Source of the DNA: Acetobacteraceae bacterium | GTDB lineage: Bacteria > Pseudomonadota > Alphaproteobacteria > Acetobacterales > Acetobacteraceae | NCBI GenBank assembly: GCA_027451405.1 | Contig: DAIDJM010000033.1 | Location: forward strand, 1-64,000 | Direction of reading: 5' to 3' | DNA: 64,000 nt | In this document: positions 1-7,959 of the stretch, one piece after another | Layout of the letters: each line of letters opens with the position of its first letter | Numbering within the stretch: the stretch's first letter is position 1 | Notes under the pieces: model-generated | Seen by the model: the letters and a program-made list of their open reading frames with translations, nothing else | Told to the model about the DNA's origin: nothing | Databases searched by the model: none | Made by a program: the position numbers and the translations under genes

Positions 1-249
1 CGTCGCCGTTCATGGCCCGTGATGACCTCGATGAACTGCGTCGCACTGGTGCTAACCCTGGGGATAGCCTCGAGCTTGTCCATGCCACTGATGTCCAAGC
101 CCGCGCGCACAGCGACAAGGCGGCCGAAACCGGACGGTTACAGTGCCAACGACGCGATGGCCGGCTTTGAGTGCGGCCGCGGCAAAAGCGCGCCCCAAGC
201 CCGAACTAACACCGGTGATGAGAAAACTCTTGGTGGCTGTCGTCGCCAT
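1..249 (-). pseudogene. Short-chain dehydrogenase remnant (N-terminal fragment, cut by the window edge)
   Basis: Reading leftward from an ATG at 249, the first 37 or so residues are a textbook SDR start with a Rossmann glycine motif (ITGVSSGLGRAFA, the GxxxGxG signature). After about residue 38 the frame loses all SDR character and stops within 70 codons. A different frame of the same strand (SGMDKLEAIP and onward) stays open to the edge, so at least one frameshift or internal deletion separates two pieces. It is divergent from the TetR gene at 299, the usual arrangement for a regulated SDR. I read it as a broken gene. A short stand-alone protein is unlikely. Confidence 0.5.
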
Positions 250-274
250 GCGGCAACTCCATGCTGCGAATGAA

Positions 275-290
275 CTATATCGTGATATAG
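275..290. promoter_or_regulatory. Palindromic operator between SDR remnant and tetR-type gene
   Basis: CTATATC-GT-GATATAG is a perfect 7+2+7 inverted repeat located 8 bp before the TetR start codon and 25 bp from the divergent SDR start. Its position and AT-rich content, against a GC-rich background, fit an autoregulatory TetR operator. Confidence 0.6.
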
Positions 291-298
291 AAAGGGCT

Positions 299-895
299 AT
301 GCCACGGGACGAGACCTCGATCGCCGCCGGCAAGCGCGGTGAGCCAGTCCGCCAGCGCGTGATCGACGCAGCTGAGCGGCTGCTGCGGGATGGCCGCGCG
401 AATTTTTCGATGCGCGACCTCGCGTCGGGCGCGAGCGTCAGCTTCGCCACGCCATTCAATCAGTTCGGCAGCAAAGCGGCGATCATGCATGCCCTCTCGG
501 CGCGCCGGATCGAGGCGATGATGAAGCGCCTCGCCGCCGCACCCGCGCTTCCCAACGCCGCCGACCGTGTAATTCTCGCCGTAAACATCGCGGTTGGGGT
601 TATGCTCGAGGAGCCGGGCGTGAACCGCGCCGTGCTGGGTTGGCTCGGCACCGAAGGTGCGCCTCCCGGCCAGGTGCTGGATCACTCGAAAGCTCTATGG
701 GCGCTTGCGTTGGGCAAAGGCGAAGGACTGGCCGCTTCTCGGCGCGCGCAGGCACTCCGTTGCCTCCCGGGTCAGCTCGCCTTCGCGTTCCGCGGTGTGC
801 TGTCGTTCTGGACCGCCGGTGAACTGTCAAACGAGGCCTTCGCTATCGGCGCGCGCGAGATGGCGACCGCCTTGTTGCTCGGGTTCGCCGAATAA
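299..895 (+). CDS. TetR/AcrR family transcriptional regulator
   Basis: Protein of 198 residues. An N-terminal TetR DNA-binding domain covers about residues 13-60 (VRQRVIDAAERLL, then FSMRDLASGASVSFAT followed by QFGSKAAIM, the usual helix-turn-helix spacing), and an all-helical ligand domain follows. The ATG at 299 is chosen because the homology starts about a dozen residues later and the palindrome at 275-290 lies immediately upstream. It probably represses itself and the divergent SDR, which is now broken. The ligand cannot be deduced. Confidence 0.85.
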   Translation: MPRDETSIAAGKRGEPVRQRVIDAAERLLRDGRANFSMRDLASGASVSFATPFNQFGSKAAIMHALSARRIEAMMKRLAAAPALPNAADRVILAVNIAVGVMLEEPGVNRAVLGWLGTEGAPPGQVLDHSKALWALALGKGEGLAASRRAQALRCLPGQLAFAFRGVLSFWTAGELSNEAFAIGAREMATALLLGFAE

Positions 896-926
896 CAGCC
901 ATTTCGGAGCACGCCGCGACAGGGCG

Positions 927-1901
927 TCAAACGTCCCGCCGAGACGAATTGTCTGTCTGGCACTCATGACTGCGGTCAAGGCGACGCACGGCCTGAGGCG
1001 ACATGCCGAAGACTTTGACGAAGGCGCGCCGCATACGCTCGGGGTCGGTAAAACCAACCGCGTGCGCAATCAACTCGATCGGCTCCGAGCCCTCCTGCAA
1101 TCGTGCGCGAGCCGCTTCGATACGAAGCCGCTCGATGGCCTTGGCGGGCGTTTCTCCCGTCTCGCGTCGGAATGCCCGCCCGAACTGACGGACGCTGAGA
1201 TGAGCCGCCTCAGCGAGACGTTTGATCGGCAGATTCTCATGTAAGTGATCGCGCGCGAATGAGAGCGCGATCCGTATCCGGTCTGACTCCGGTTCCATCT
1301 GGGAGATCGGCGCGAACTGCGATTGGCCGCCAGCGCGCCGATGATAAACAACCAGCTCGCGCGCGACCAAGCGTGCCAGTTCCGGACCGTGATCCGCCTC
1401 GATGAGCGCCAAGGCCAGGTCGATGCCCGCGGTCACCCCAGCCGAAGTCCAAACGCCGCGATCCGCGATGAAGATCCGATCGGCGTCGACTTCGGTCGAC
1501 GGATAACTCCGTTGCAGCCGGTGGGCCATTCGCCAGTGCGTCGTCGCGCGTCTCCCGTCGAGCAGACCCGCTTGGGCGAGCAGGAAGGCGCCGGTGCAGA
1601 CGCTGGCGACCCGCGACGCATGGGTAGCGAGGCGTGCAACCGCCTGCACTTCGCCCGGTTTCAGCATCGAAGCTATCTCGCCGCCGCAGACGACGAGCGT
1701 CTCGGGGCGTGCTCGGCCAGCGGCCTTCGTCGCGACCGGCACGCCGCCACGACCGGCAACAAGCCCGCCAGCGCGCGACAAAATCTCGAGCCTGTAGAGC
1801 GGTCGCCCAGACATGTGCGCAGCCCCCTCGAAAGCCGCGAATGGCCCCGCGAGATCGAGGATCTGATGGTTCGGGAATACGAAGAAACCGACATGATGCA
1901 T
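927..1901 (-). CDS. GlxA-family transcriptional regulator (DJ-1/PfpI domain plus AraC helix-turn-helix)
   Basis: 324 residues in the standard GlxA layout. Residues ~1-170 form a DJ-1/PfpI-like domain (the region around SVCTGAFLLAQAGLL matches the nucleophile-elbow segment, and STAGVTAGID-like SAGVTAGIDLAL follows). Residues ~215-315 carry two AraC-type helix-turn-helix motifs (LPIKRLAEAAHLSVRQFGRAF and ELIAHAVGFTDPERMRRAF). It converges with the TetR gene and is divergent from the isonitrile-hydratase-like gene at 1980, its most probable target. In this family the DJ-1 domain generally acts as a sensor with no known enzyme activity. Confidence 0.88.
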   Translation of the reverse strand: MHHVGFFVFPNHQILDLAGPFAAFEGAAHMSGRPLYRLEILSRAGGLVAGRGGVPVATKAAGRARPETLVVCGGEIASMLKPGEVQAVARLATHASRVASVCTGAFLLAQAGLLDGRRATTHWRMAHRLQRSYPSTEVDADRIFIADRGVWTSAGVTAGIDLALALIEADHGPELARLVARELVVYHRRAGGQSQFAPISQMEPESDRIRIALSFARDHLHENLPIKRLAEAAHLSVRQFGRAFRRETGETPAKAIERLRIEAARARLQEGSEPIELIAHAVGFTDPERMRRAFVKVFGMSPQAVRRLDRSHECQTDNSSRRDV

Positions 1902-1979
1902 AATGGCGTGATTTGAGGGATATATGTCCTTTCAGCCATAGCCCTTCTCCGTTAGTTCATCGGTAGAAGGAGATCCGCC

Positions 1980-2663
1980 ATGACACGTGTCGTCATCCCC
2001 CTTTACGAAGGGGTGACACCGCTCGACTTCGCAGGCCCCTATCAACTCCTCCGCGCCTTGCCGGAAATGGACATCGAGTTGGCCGCGATCGACCGGAAGG
2101 AGGTCGTCGCGGACGGGCTGACATTCGGGGCCCTCCTTGATCTGGAGACGGTCGAGTCCTGCGATATTCTTCTCGTCCCCGGCGGCCTCGGCTGCATCGC
2201 GGCGCTGGAGGCCCCACGTTTTCTCGCCGCAATCCGGCGGCTCGCTGAAGGCGCCACCTACGTCACCTCGGTCTGCACAGGCTCGCTGATCCTGGCGGCG
2301 GCGGGCCTACTGACGGGGCGCCGCGCTGCCAGCCACTGGGCCTTCAGGGAACTTCTGGCGGCATTCGGCGCGATTCCGGATGCCGGCCGGGTGGTGCGCG
2401 ACGGAAACCGCATCACCGGCGGCGGGGTGACGGCCGGTATCGATTTCGCTCTTTCCCTGATTGCGGAACTGCGCGGGCAGGAGGCGGCGCAGGCTGCTCA
2501 GCTTCTACTGGAATATGCGCCCAAGCCGCCGTTCGACGCAGGGCTGCCCGAAACGGCGCCGCGCTCGGCCAAAGACGCCGTGAATGCCCGCCTCTCCAAA
2601 GCCGTTGTCGATGCCGAACGGCGCATCGCAATTGTCGCCGACCAGTTGCGAAATGCCGGCTGA
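1980..2663 (+). CDS. DJ-1/PfpI family protein, isonitrile hydratase-like
   Basis: 227 residues, the same length and layout as Pseudomonas isonitrile hydratase InhA, which hydrates isonitriles to N-formamides. Residues matching those reported as essential are visible: Asp16 in PLDFAGP, then Cys99-Thr100 in the TSVCTGS nucleophile elbow. The C-terminal LEYAPKPPFDAG segment also matches that enzyme. The ATG at 1980 follows an AAGGAG-type ribosome site. It is divergent from the GlxA regulator and followed 27 bp later by an SDR gene, so a small regulated operon is likely. The substrate in this organism is inferred. Confidence 0.82.
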   Translation: MTRVVIPLYEGVTPLDFAGPYQLLRALPEMDIELAAIDRKEVVADGLTFGALLDLETVESCDILLVPGGLGCIAALEAPRFLAAIRRLAEGATYVTSVCTGSLILAAAGLLTGRRAASHWAFRELLAAFGAIPDAGRVVRDGNRITGGGVTAGIDFALSLIAELRGQEAAQAAQLLLEYAPKPPFDAGLPETAPRSAKDAVNARLSKAVVDAERRIAIVADQLRNAG

Positions 2664-2690
2664 GGCCTGTTCCCAGAAAGGAACGTAAAA

Positions 2691-3434
2691 ATGAGACTGA
2701 AAGACAAAACCGCTCTGATCACTGGGGGCACGAGCGGTATCGGCCTCGCCACGGCCAAGCTCTTTCTTCGCGAGGGCGCGCGTGTCGCCGTCACCGGGCG
2801 CGATACGAGCCGCTTCGAGGCCGTGCGCGCCGAACTTGGCGGCGAAGCGCTGATCCTGCGCGCCGACGCCCGGTCGGTCACTGACATGCAGGCCGTCAGC
2901 AAGGAAACCGCCGGGGCTTTCGGTGAACTCGATATATTTTTCGCCAATGCGGGCATCGCCTATGGCACCCTGCTCGGCGAGACCGACGAAGCGCGCTACG
3001 ACGAAATCATGGACATCGACGTCAAGGGCGTCTTCTTCTCCATGCAGGCCATGGCCCCGATCCTGCGAAGCGGCGCCTCTGTCATCCTCTCGACCTCCTT
3101 CATTATCCATGTCGGTCGTCCCGGACTTTCCCTGCTGTCAGCCGCAAAGGCTGCGGTCCGATCCTTTGCACGCACATGGTCGCGCGAATTTCTGGATCGC
3201 AAGATCCGCGTCAACACGGTCTCCCCCGGTTTCATCGATACGCCCTTGATCGGTCGACATCGCAGTCCCGACGAGCTGCAGGCGTTCCGGGACAAGGCTG
3301 CGGCGACCGTACCAATGGGTCGTATCGGCGAGCCTGACGACATCGCCGCCGCCGCGCTGTTCCTGGCCAGCGACGATTCCCGATACATGCTCGGGGCCGA
3401 AATAGTGGTCGATGGCGGGATATCGCAAATCTGA
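2691..3434 (+). CDS. SDR family protein lacking the catalytic tyrosine
   Basis: 247 residues, classical SDR length. The cofactor motif GGTSGIG (residues ~12-18), the NAG motif (FANAGIAYG) and the C-terminal VDGG are intact. In the active site, the usual YxxxK is read here as LSAAK: Leu stands where Tyr is expected, while Lys is retained and a Ser lies 14 residues upstream. That should remove normal dehydrogenase activity, so it is either degenerate or a non-catalytic binding protein. It has an AAAGGAA ribosome site and follows the isonitrile-hydratase-like gene. Confidence 0.85.
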   Translation: MRLKDKTALITGGTSGIGLATAKLFLREGARVAVTGRDTSRFEAVRAELGGEALILRADARSVTDMQAVSKETAGAFGELDIFFANAGIAYGTLLGETDEARYDEIMDIDVKGVFFSMQAMAPILRSGASVILSTSFIIHVGRPGLSLLSAAKAAVRSFARTWSREFLDRKIRVNTVSPGFIDTPLIGRHRSPDELQAFRDKAAATVPMGRIGEPDDIAAAALFLASDDSRYMLGAEIVVDGGISQI

Positions 3435-3591
3435 CGGCTGTTTCTGATCAGCCGGCCTGCGTGGTCCGTCTCCGCACTCTGTCGTTAAGTCAGCCTGCAG
3501 TCCGGTGCTTCTTCTTACGCAGGTCGCTGACGCCATGCTGCTGTCATCTCGAAACGAAAGCATGAAACACGTCATGCTGGAAAACTCGTCT

Positions 3592-4332
3592 ATGAATCCG
3601 GCTTCCAGGCAGGTTGCGATCGTCATGGGCGCGTCTCGCGGAATCCGGGCCACGATTGCTGGGCGTCTTGCCCGTGACGGATTCGCGGTCGCTGTGACCT
3701 ATGCGTCGGATAGCGGGGCCGCCGGCAAAGTCGTCTCGGCCATCCATGCCGCGAATGGCCGGGCCGTCGCCATCAAAGCCGATGTCAGAAACGTCGCCGA
3801 GGTCGCAGCCCTTTTCGATGAGACCGAGGCTACGCTGGGCAAGGCGACTTTGCTGGTGAACAACGCGGGTATCATGACGCTCGCGCCCATTGCCGAGATG
3901 GACGATGCAGCTTTCGACACGATGCTCGCGGTCAACCTGAAAGGCGTCTTCAACATGCTTCGGGAAGCCGCCCGCCGGCTGGAGGCTGGCGCGAAGGTCA
4001 TCAACATTTCCAGTAGCATCACACGCCTCGCTTCGCCGACCTATGGCCCCTACGCCGCCACCAAGTCGGGCGTCGAGATATTGACCGCCATCCTGGCGAG
4101 AGAGCTTCGCGGCCGTGGCGCGACTGTGAATGCCGTGGCGCCCGGACCGACCGCCACGGACCTGTTCTTTGAAGGCAAATCGCCGGATCTCATCGCCAGG
4201 ATCGCTAAGCTCGCACCGCTCGAACGCCTGGGAGAGCCTGACGACATCGCGAAGGTTGTATCGATGATCGCTGGACGCGACGGCGACTGGATCAGCGGCC
4301 AGACAATCCTGGTCAATGGGGGCGCCGCCTGA
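3592..4332 (+). CDS. SDR family oxidoreductase with altered glycine motif
   Basis: 246 residues from the ATG chosen at 3592; an in-frame ATG at 3562 would add 10 residues. The NNAG motif, the Ser (NISSS) and the YAATK catalytic residues are intact, as is the terminal VNGG, so it looks like a 3-oxoacyl-ACP-reductase-type SDR. The coenzyme loop reads GASRGIR where GASRGIG is expected, placing Arg at the third glycine, which usually contacts the nicotinamide cofactor. It follows the Tyr-less SDR by ~160 bp and precedes the esterase by 32 bp. Confidence 0.82.
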   Translation: MNPASRQVAIVMGASRGIRATIAGRLARDGFAVAVTYASDSGAAGKVVSAIHAANGRAVAIKADVRNVAEVAALFDETEATLGKATLLVNNAGIMTLAPIAEMDDAAFDTMLAVNLKGVFNMLREAARRLEAGAKVINISSSITRLASPTYGPYAATKSGVEILTAILARELRGRGATVNAVAPGPTATDLFFEGKSPDLIARIAKLAPLERLGEPDDIAKVVSMIAGRDGDWISGQTILVNGGAA

Positions 4333-4364
4333 CGGCCGCTCTGTTGGAAGTGTCGGAGACCGCA

Positions 4365-5336
4365 ATGTCTAACATCACGCATGCCAAATCTGCTGGTCCG
4401 TTGATCATCCGCCATGCTGTCCAGCCGGGCGAAGACGAACAGGTGCTTCGTATCGGCCAGCGCAACGCCGTTCTGGCGCAGTTGTATGGCGAGGATCGCA
4501 GAGCCTTCTACGCCGCCATGGCGGCGCAGGTGCCGTTCGCCGACGCGATTTCGGCGGAGCCAGTGAACCTCGATGTGGCTCAGGGATGGTGGCTGAGACC
4601 CACCTCGCCCGATCCAGACTCCGCGATTCTGTTCGTTCACGGCGGCGGATACCATCTCGGAAACGCCAAGTCATATCTGGGCTTTGCGAGCCAGCTGGCG
4701 GCGCTCACCGGCCGGACTGTCTTCAGCGCCGACTACCCTCTTGCGCCGGAAGCCCGGTTCCCCGCCGCCTTCGACGGCGTTTGGAACGCGCGGGCGTGGC
4801 TTATATCGAGGGGGTTCAAGCAATATGCAGCGGTCGGTGATTCCGCCGGAGGCGGGCTTGTACTCGCGATGGCCAATCAGGCCGCGCCCGATGCAAGTCT
4901 TTCCTCCATCGTGGTGTTTTCGCCGTGGACCGACCTGTCAAACAGCGGCGCGTCCTTCAGGGACCCGGCTACCCACGACCCGGTCTTCAAGCCGGCCGTT
5001 CTGCAAGGATTGGCCGATTCCTACCTGAACGGCGCCAGCCCGCACGACCCCAGGGCTTCGCCTCTATTCGGGGCTCTGCGGGCCATGCCGCCGATTAATG
5101 TGCAGGTGGGCGGAGACGAACTGTTACGAGATGATTCCCTTCGTTTTGCGGAGCAGGCGGCCGCGCATGGGGCGGCGGTCCGTCTCGACCTGTTCGAGGG
5201 GATGTACCACGTTTTCCAGAGGGATGTCGGCGCCCTGAAGACGGCCTCAACGGCGCTCGGGATCGCCGCTCGATTCATCGACGAACACTGGGCGGGCCGC
5301 GAGGTCGCTGAGCGGATCATGCCCGATCTCTCGTAA
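4365..5336 (+). CDS. Alpha/beta hydrolase, hormone-sensitive-lipase (HSL) family esterase
   Basis: 323 residues. Visible hallmarks are the HGGG oxyanion-hole motif (residues 92-95), the GDSAGG nucleophile elbow with Ser160, the later Asp in GGDELLRDD, and the catalytic His in GMYHVF. The start at 4365 is preceded by a good GGAG site; the ORF could be extended 7 codons upstream without support. It probably hydrolyses short-chain esters and lies in the same direction as the SDR and quinone reductase genes around it, in what looks like a detoxification cluster. Confidence 0.88.
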   Translation: MSNITHAKSAGPLIIRHAVQPGEDEQVLRIGQRNAVLAQLYGEDRRAFYAAMAAQVPFADAISAEPVNLDVAQGWWLRPTSPDPDSAILFVHGGGYHLGNAKSYLGFASQLAALTGRTVFSADYPLAPEARFPAAFDGVWNARAWLISRGFKQYAAVGDSAGGGLVLAMANQAAPDASLSSIVVFSPWTDLSNSGASFRDPATHDPVFKPAVLQGLADSYLNGASPHDPRASPLFGALRAMPPINVQVGGDELLRDDSLRFAEQAAAHGAAVRLDLFEGMYHVFQRDVGALKTASTALGIAARFIDEHWAGREVAERIMPDLS

Positions 5337-5430
5337 TATCAGCGACATGAAACGACAGGGATCGGATCTCGCGAGATGAAGACGGGTGTTCCGCTCTCAG
5401 CCTGTTGATCTGGTCAGAAAAGGAGTTGTC

Positions 5431-6285
5431 ATGTTTGCAGTCACCGGCGCGTCGGGCCAGCTAGGCCGCCTCATTGTCGAGCGGTTGCTCGAAACCGTCT
5501 GCGCCGATCAGATCGTCGCCGCCGTTCGAAATCCGGCGAAGGTGGCCGACCTCGCGGAACGGGGCGTCCTTGTGCGTGAGGCGGACTATACCCGCCCAGC
5601 AACATTACGTACTGCGCTTCATGGTGTCGACAAATTGTTGCTGATCTCGTCGACCGAGGTCAGCGGGCGCGTCCCGTTGCACGCCGCCGTTGTCGACGCG
5701 GCCCGGGCCGCAGGCGTCGGACTGCTGGCCTACACCAGCATGCTCCATGCCGACACGTCGCCGGCCCGACTCGCTGTCGAGCACCGCCAGACGGAGGCGA
5801 TCATTCGCGCATCCGGGCTTCCGGCGGTGTTCCTGAGGAACGGCTGGTACATTGAGAACCATCTCATGGCGCTGCCGGCGGTGCTCGAGCATGGGGCATT
5901 CGTCGGGGCCGCCAAGGACGGCCGGTTCTCGTCGGCGGCGCGGGCCGACTATGCGGCAGCGGCGGCGGTGGTGCTGACCGGACAGGGCTACGCCGGACGC
6001 GTTCTCGAACTTGCGGCCGATGAGGCCTTTACCATGGATGATCTGGCCGCCGAGGTTGGGCGGCAATCCGGAAAGACCATCGTCTACAACGATCTCCCTG
6101 CAGACGCGTATGAGGCCGTGCTGGCGGGCGCCGGTCTTCCGCAGGACCTAGCCGCCCTCCTTGCCGACGCCGACGTTGCGGCGTCTCACGGCGCCCTGTT
6201 TGACGACAGCGGCACGCTTGCTGGGCTGATCGGCCGGCCCACGACGCCCATGACGAGCCTCGTCTCCGCTGCCTTGCGCGCCTGA
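5431..6285 (+). CDS. qorB: NmrA-like NAD(P)H:quinone oxidoreductase, QorB type
   Basis: 284 residues, aligned by eye over the full length with E. coli QorB (YtfG): the Rossmann loop TGASGQLG at residues 5-12, AAVRNPAKV, KLLLISSTEV, YTSMLHAD, LRNGWYIEN and the C-terminal LFDDSGTL. The enzyme reduces quinones with NADPH in the cytoplasm. The start at 5431 is fixed by an AAGGAG site five bases upstream; the longer ORF start is unsupported. A broken epoxide hydrolase lies downstream. Confidence 0.88.
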   Translation: MFAVTGASGQLGRLIVERLLETVCADQIVAAVRNPAKVADLAERGVLVREADYTRPATLRTALHGVDKLLLISSTEVSGRVPLHAAVVDAARAAGVGLLAYTSMLHADTSPARLAVEHRQTEAIIRASGLPAVFLRNGWYIENHLMALPAVLEHGAFVGAAKDGRFSSAARADYAAAAAVVLTGQGYAGRVLELAADEAFTMDDLAAEVGRQSGKTIVYNDLPADAYEAVLAGAGLPQDLAALLADADVAASHGALFDDSGTLAGLIGRPTTPMTSLVSAALRA

Positions 6286-6453
6286 CGAAATCTTCCTGAG
6301 GACTGGCGTCGCGATGGCCCGCAAGGACGGCGACGTCAGCTCCAACACGATAGTCGATAAAGCGGAGACGATCCAATTCGGGCAATCCGCGAATGCCATT
6401 CGCGGCACGTCAGCAAGCCCGGGGAAGGTTCTTGTGGAGGGTCGGCGGGCGAC

Positions 6454-7025
6454 TTGTCTCGACCATTTCAGATTTCGATTCCTGAAGCGGCGCTGCGAGA
6501 CCTGCGCACCCGGCTCTCCGCGACGCGCTTTCCGGCTACACGCGACGCTGAAGGCTGGAAGGAGGGGTGAGGCTCGCATTCGCGCGTCGCCTGGCCGACT
6601 ACTGGCTGCAGAGTTTCGACTGACGCGCCCAGGAGGCACGGCTGAACCGCTTGCCGCATCGGATGGTGACGGTGGACGGCCAGGACATCCACTTCGGTTT
6701 CCAGCCGGGCTGTGGACCGTTGCCGCTCCCATTGGTGCTGACTCACGGCTGGCCGGGGTCGTTCCTGGAATTCGAAACCCTGATCCCCCTGCTGACGGAT
6801 CCGGCCGCGCATGGCGGCGCACCGGAGGATGCTTTCGACGTGGTGGTTCCGTCTCTGCCCGGCTACGGCTTCTCCCCGGCTCCGGCGCGTCTGGGCGTGA
6901 GCTCGCGCGAGATCGCGAAGCTGTGGCGGGGGCTGATGGGCCAGCTCGGCTACAGCCGCTTCGGGGCGCAGGGCGGCGATATTGGCGCGGGGGTGTCGGT
7001 GTGGTTGGCGCGGCTCTTTCCTAGA
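6454..7025 (+). pseudogene. Epoxide hydrolase pseudogene (frameshift, nonsense codon and 3' truncation)
   Basis: Across frames the text reads as the N-terminal epoxide hydrolase domain (RPFQISIPEAALRDLRTRLS) followed by the alpha/beta fold with LTHGWPGSFLEF, LPGYGFS and GGDIGAG. Three lesions are visible. A missing G in a G-run makes TGA at 6568-6570. A TGG-to-TGA change in SFDW sits at 6621-6623. Homology stops at about 7023, just before a G-run and the hairpin repeat at 7069. About 180 of the normal ~380 residues remain. No functional product is expected. Confidence 0.82.
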
Positions 7026-7068
7026 TTTTTGTCTGTTGGGGGGGGGCTCGACGGCTCAGGGTCCGGAA

Positions 7069-7112
7069 CAAACAGATGAAGTCTTTTTGCTTCTTTTTCT
7101 TCAGAAAAAAAA
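7069..7112 (+). repeat. T-rich/A-rich hairpin repeat, copy 1
   Basis: An ACAGATGAAGTC segment followed by a TTTTTGCTTCTTTTTCTTC / GAAAAAAAAG hairpin. Related copies occur at 7681-7727 (inverted), 56961-57005 and 59466-59514. This copy sits exactly where homology to epoxide hydrolase ends. Confidence 0.75.
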
Positions 7113-7149
7113 GATAACTTATTACATATCCGGAACAAATAGGACGTGT

Positions 7150-7758
7150 TTAGGCGCGGGCGGGCGGGTCGCGGATCGGTTCGGGCGGGGTGAGGCCGAG
7201 GGCCCGGCAGAGGGGGCGGAGCAGAGCGCCGCAGCGGGCGGGCTCGGCCTCGAGCAGGGATTGCAGGGCAGGGTCGGCGAGCCGGGCCTCGAACTCGGCG
7301 ATCAGGGAGGCGGCGGCGCCTTCGAGCTCGGCGGCGAGCCAGCCCGGACGATATCGCAACGGGATGCGGCGGTCCTCGGGCTCGACGGGCGACGACGCGT
7401 GCGGCGACGCGTGCGGCTGGCGGGGGGCCGGAGGGCGGAGCTTGCCGGCCTCATGGCGGGCGGCGAGCCGGGTGATGCGGTCAATGGCGGTCTCGAGCCA
7501 CATCCAGGCGACAAAGAGAGGACCGTTGCGGGGGGATTTGCCGCGGGCGCGGACGATATCGGCCACCGCTTCGCGGATCCGGTGGATCACGGCAAGGAGG
7601 TCGGCGACGATGCCGGGCGGTTGGTGCGGTTGCACGGGCGGAGGATGGAACAAAGCAGGAACTTTGTCAAGGGAGGGAGGGCTTCTTTTTCTGGGAGAAG
7701 AAGAAGCAAATAGACTTTCGTCTGTTTCGGCCGGGGGCGTTGGGGCGGCTTTTCTCAT
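7150..7758 (-). CDS. Hypothetical protein, Pro/Ala/Arg-rich, inside an inverted-repeat cassette
   Basis: 202 residues from the ATG at 7758 (a GTG at 7803 is also in frame). I recognise no domain. A Pro-rich N-terminus is followed by helical segments (IVADLLAVIHRIREAVADIV and the C-terminal half). Residues ~13-24 are encoded by the inverted copy of the hairpin repeat (7681-7727), so the original start may lie further inside, for instance the GTG near the HPPPVQP segment. The reading frame is long and its reverse strand has competing ORFs, but the helical heptad-like pattern and cassette setting favour this one. Function unknown. Confidence 0.5.
   Translation of the reverse strand: MRKAAPTPPAETDESLFASSSPRKRSPPSLDKVPALFHPPPVQPHQPPGIVADLLAVIHRIREAVADIVRARGKSPRNGPLFVAWMWLETAIDRITRLAARHEAGKLRPPAPRQPHASPHASSPVEPEDRRIPLRYRPGWLAAELEGAAASLIAEFEARLADPALQSLLEAEPARCGALLRPLCRALGLTPPEPIRDPPARA
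7681..7727 (-). repeat. Hairpin repeat, copy 2 (inverted relative to copy 1)
   Basis: Read on the minus strand it gives ACAGACGAAAGTCTATTTGC, then CTTCTTCTTCTCCC and AGAAAAAGAAG, clearly the same family as 7069-7112 in opposite orientation. Copies 1 and 2 bracket the 7150-7758 ORF. Confidence 0.7.
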
Positions 7759-7959
7759 GCGGTTTCGATTGGGGTCGTGTTGGCGAGGGGCTTTGGTTCG
7801 CACGCGCTTCGTTGCGGCATCGGGGGTGGGGCGTGGAAGATCATCCCACCCTCCGGTTGCTATCGATGCGGACCTCCGGCGGGCGGAGCCGATTGCGTGG
7901 ACGGATAGGGCTGGGCGGCGTTAGGGGCAGAGTTCGTCCGGTTGGTGTGGGGCTCCGAC

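Noticed and set aside
7190-7924. Plus-strand ORF overlapping the 7150-7758 gene
   Set aside because: Ser/Arg/Gly-rich with no helical pattern; the minus-strand reading is more protein-like, although neither is certain.
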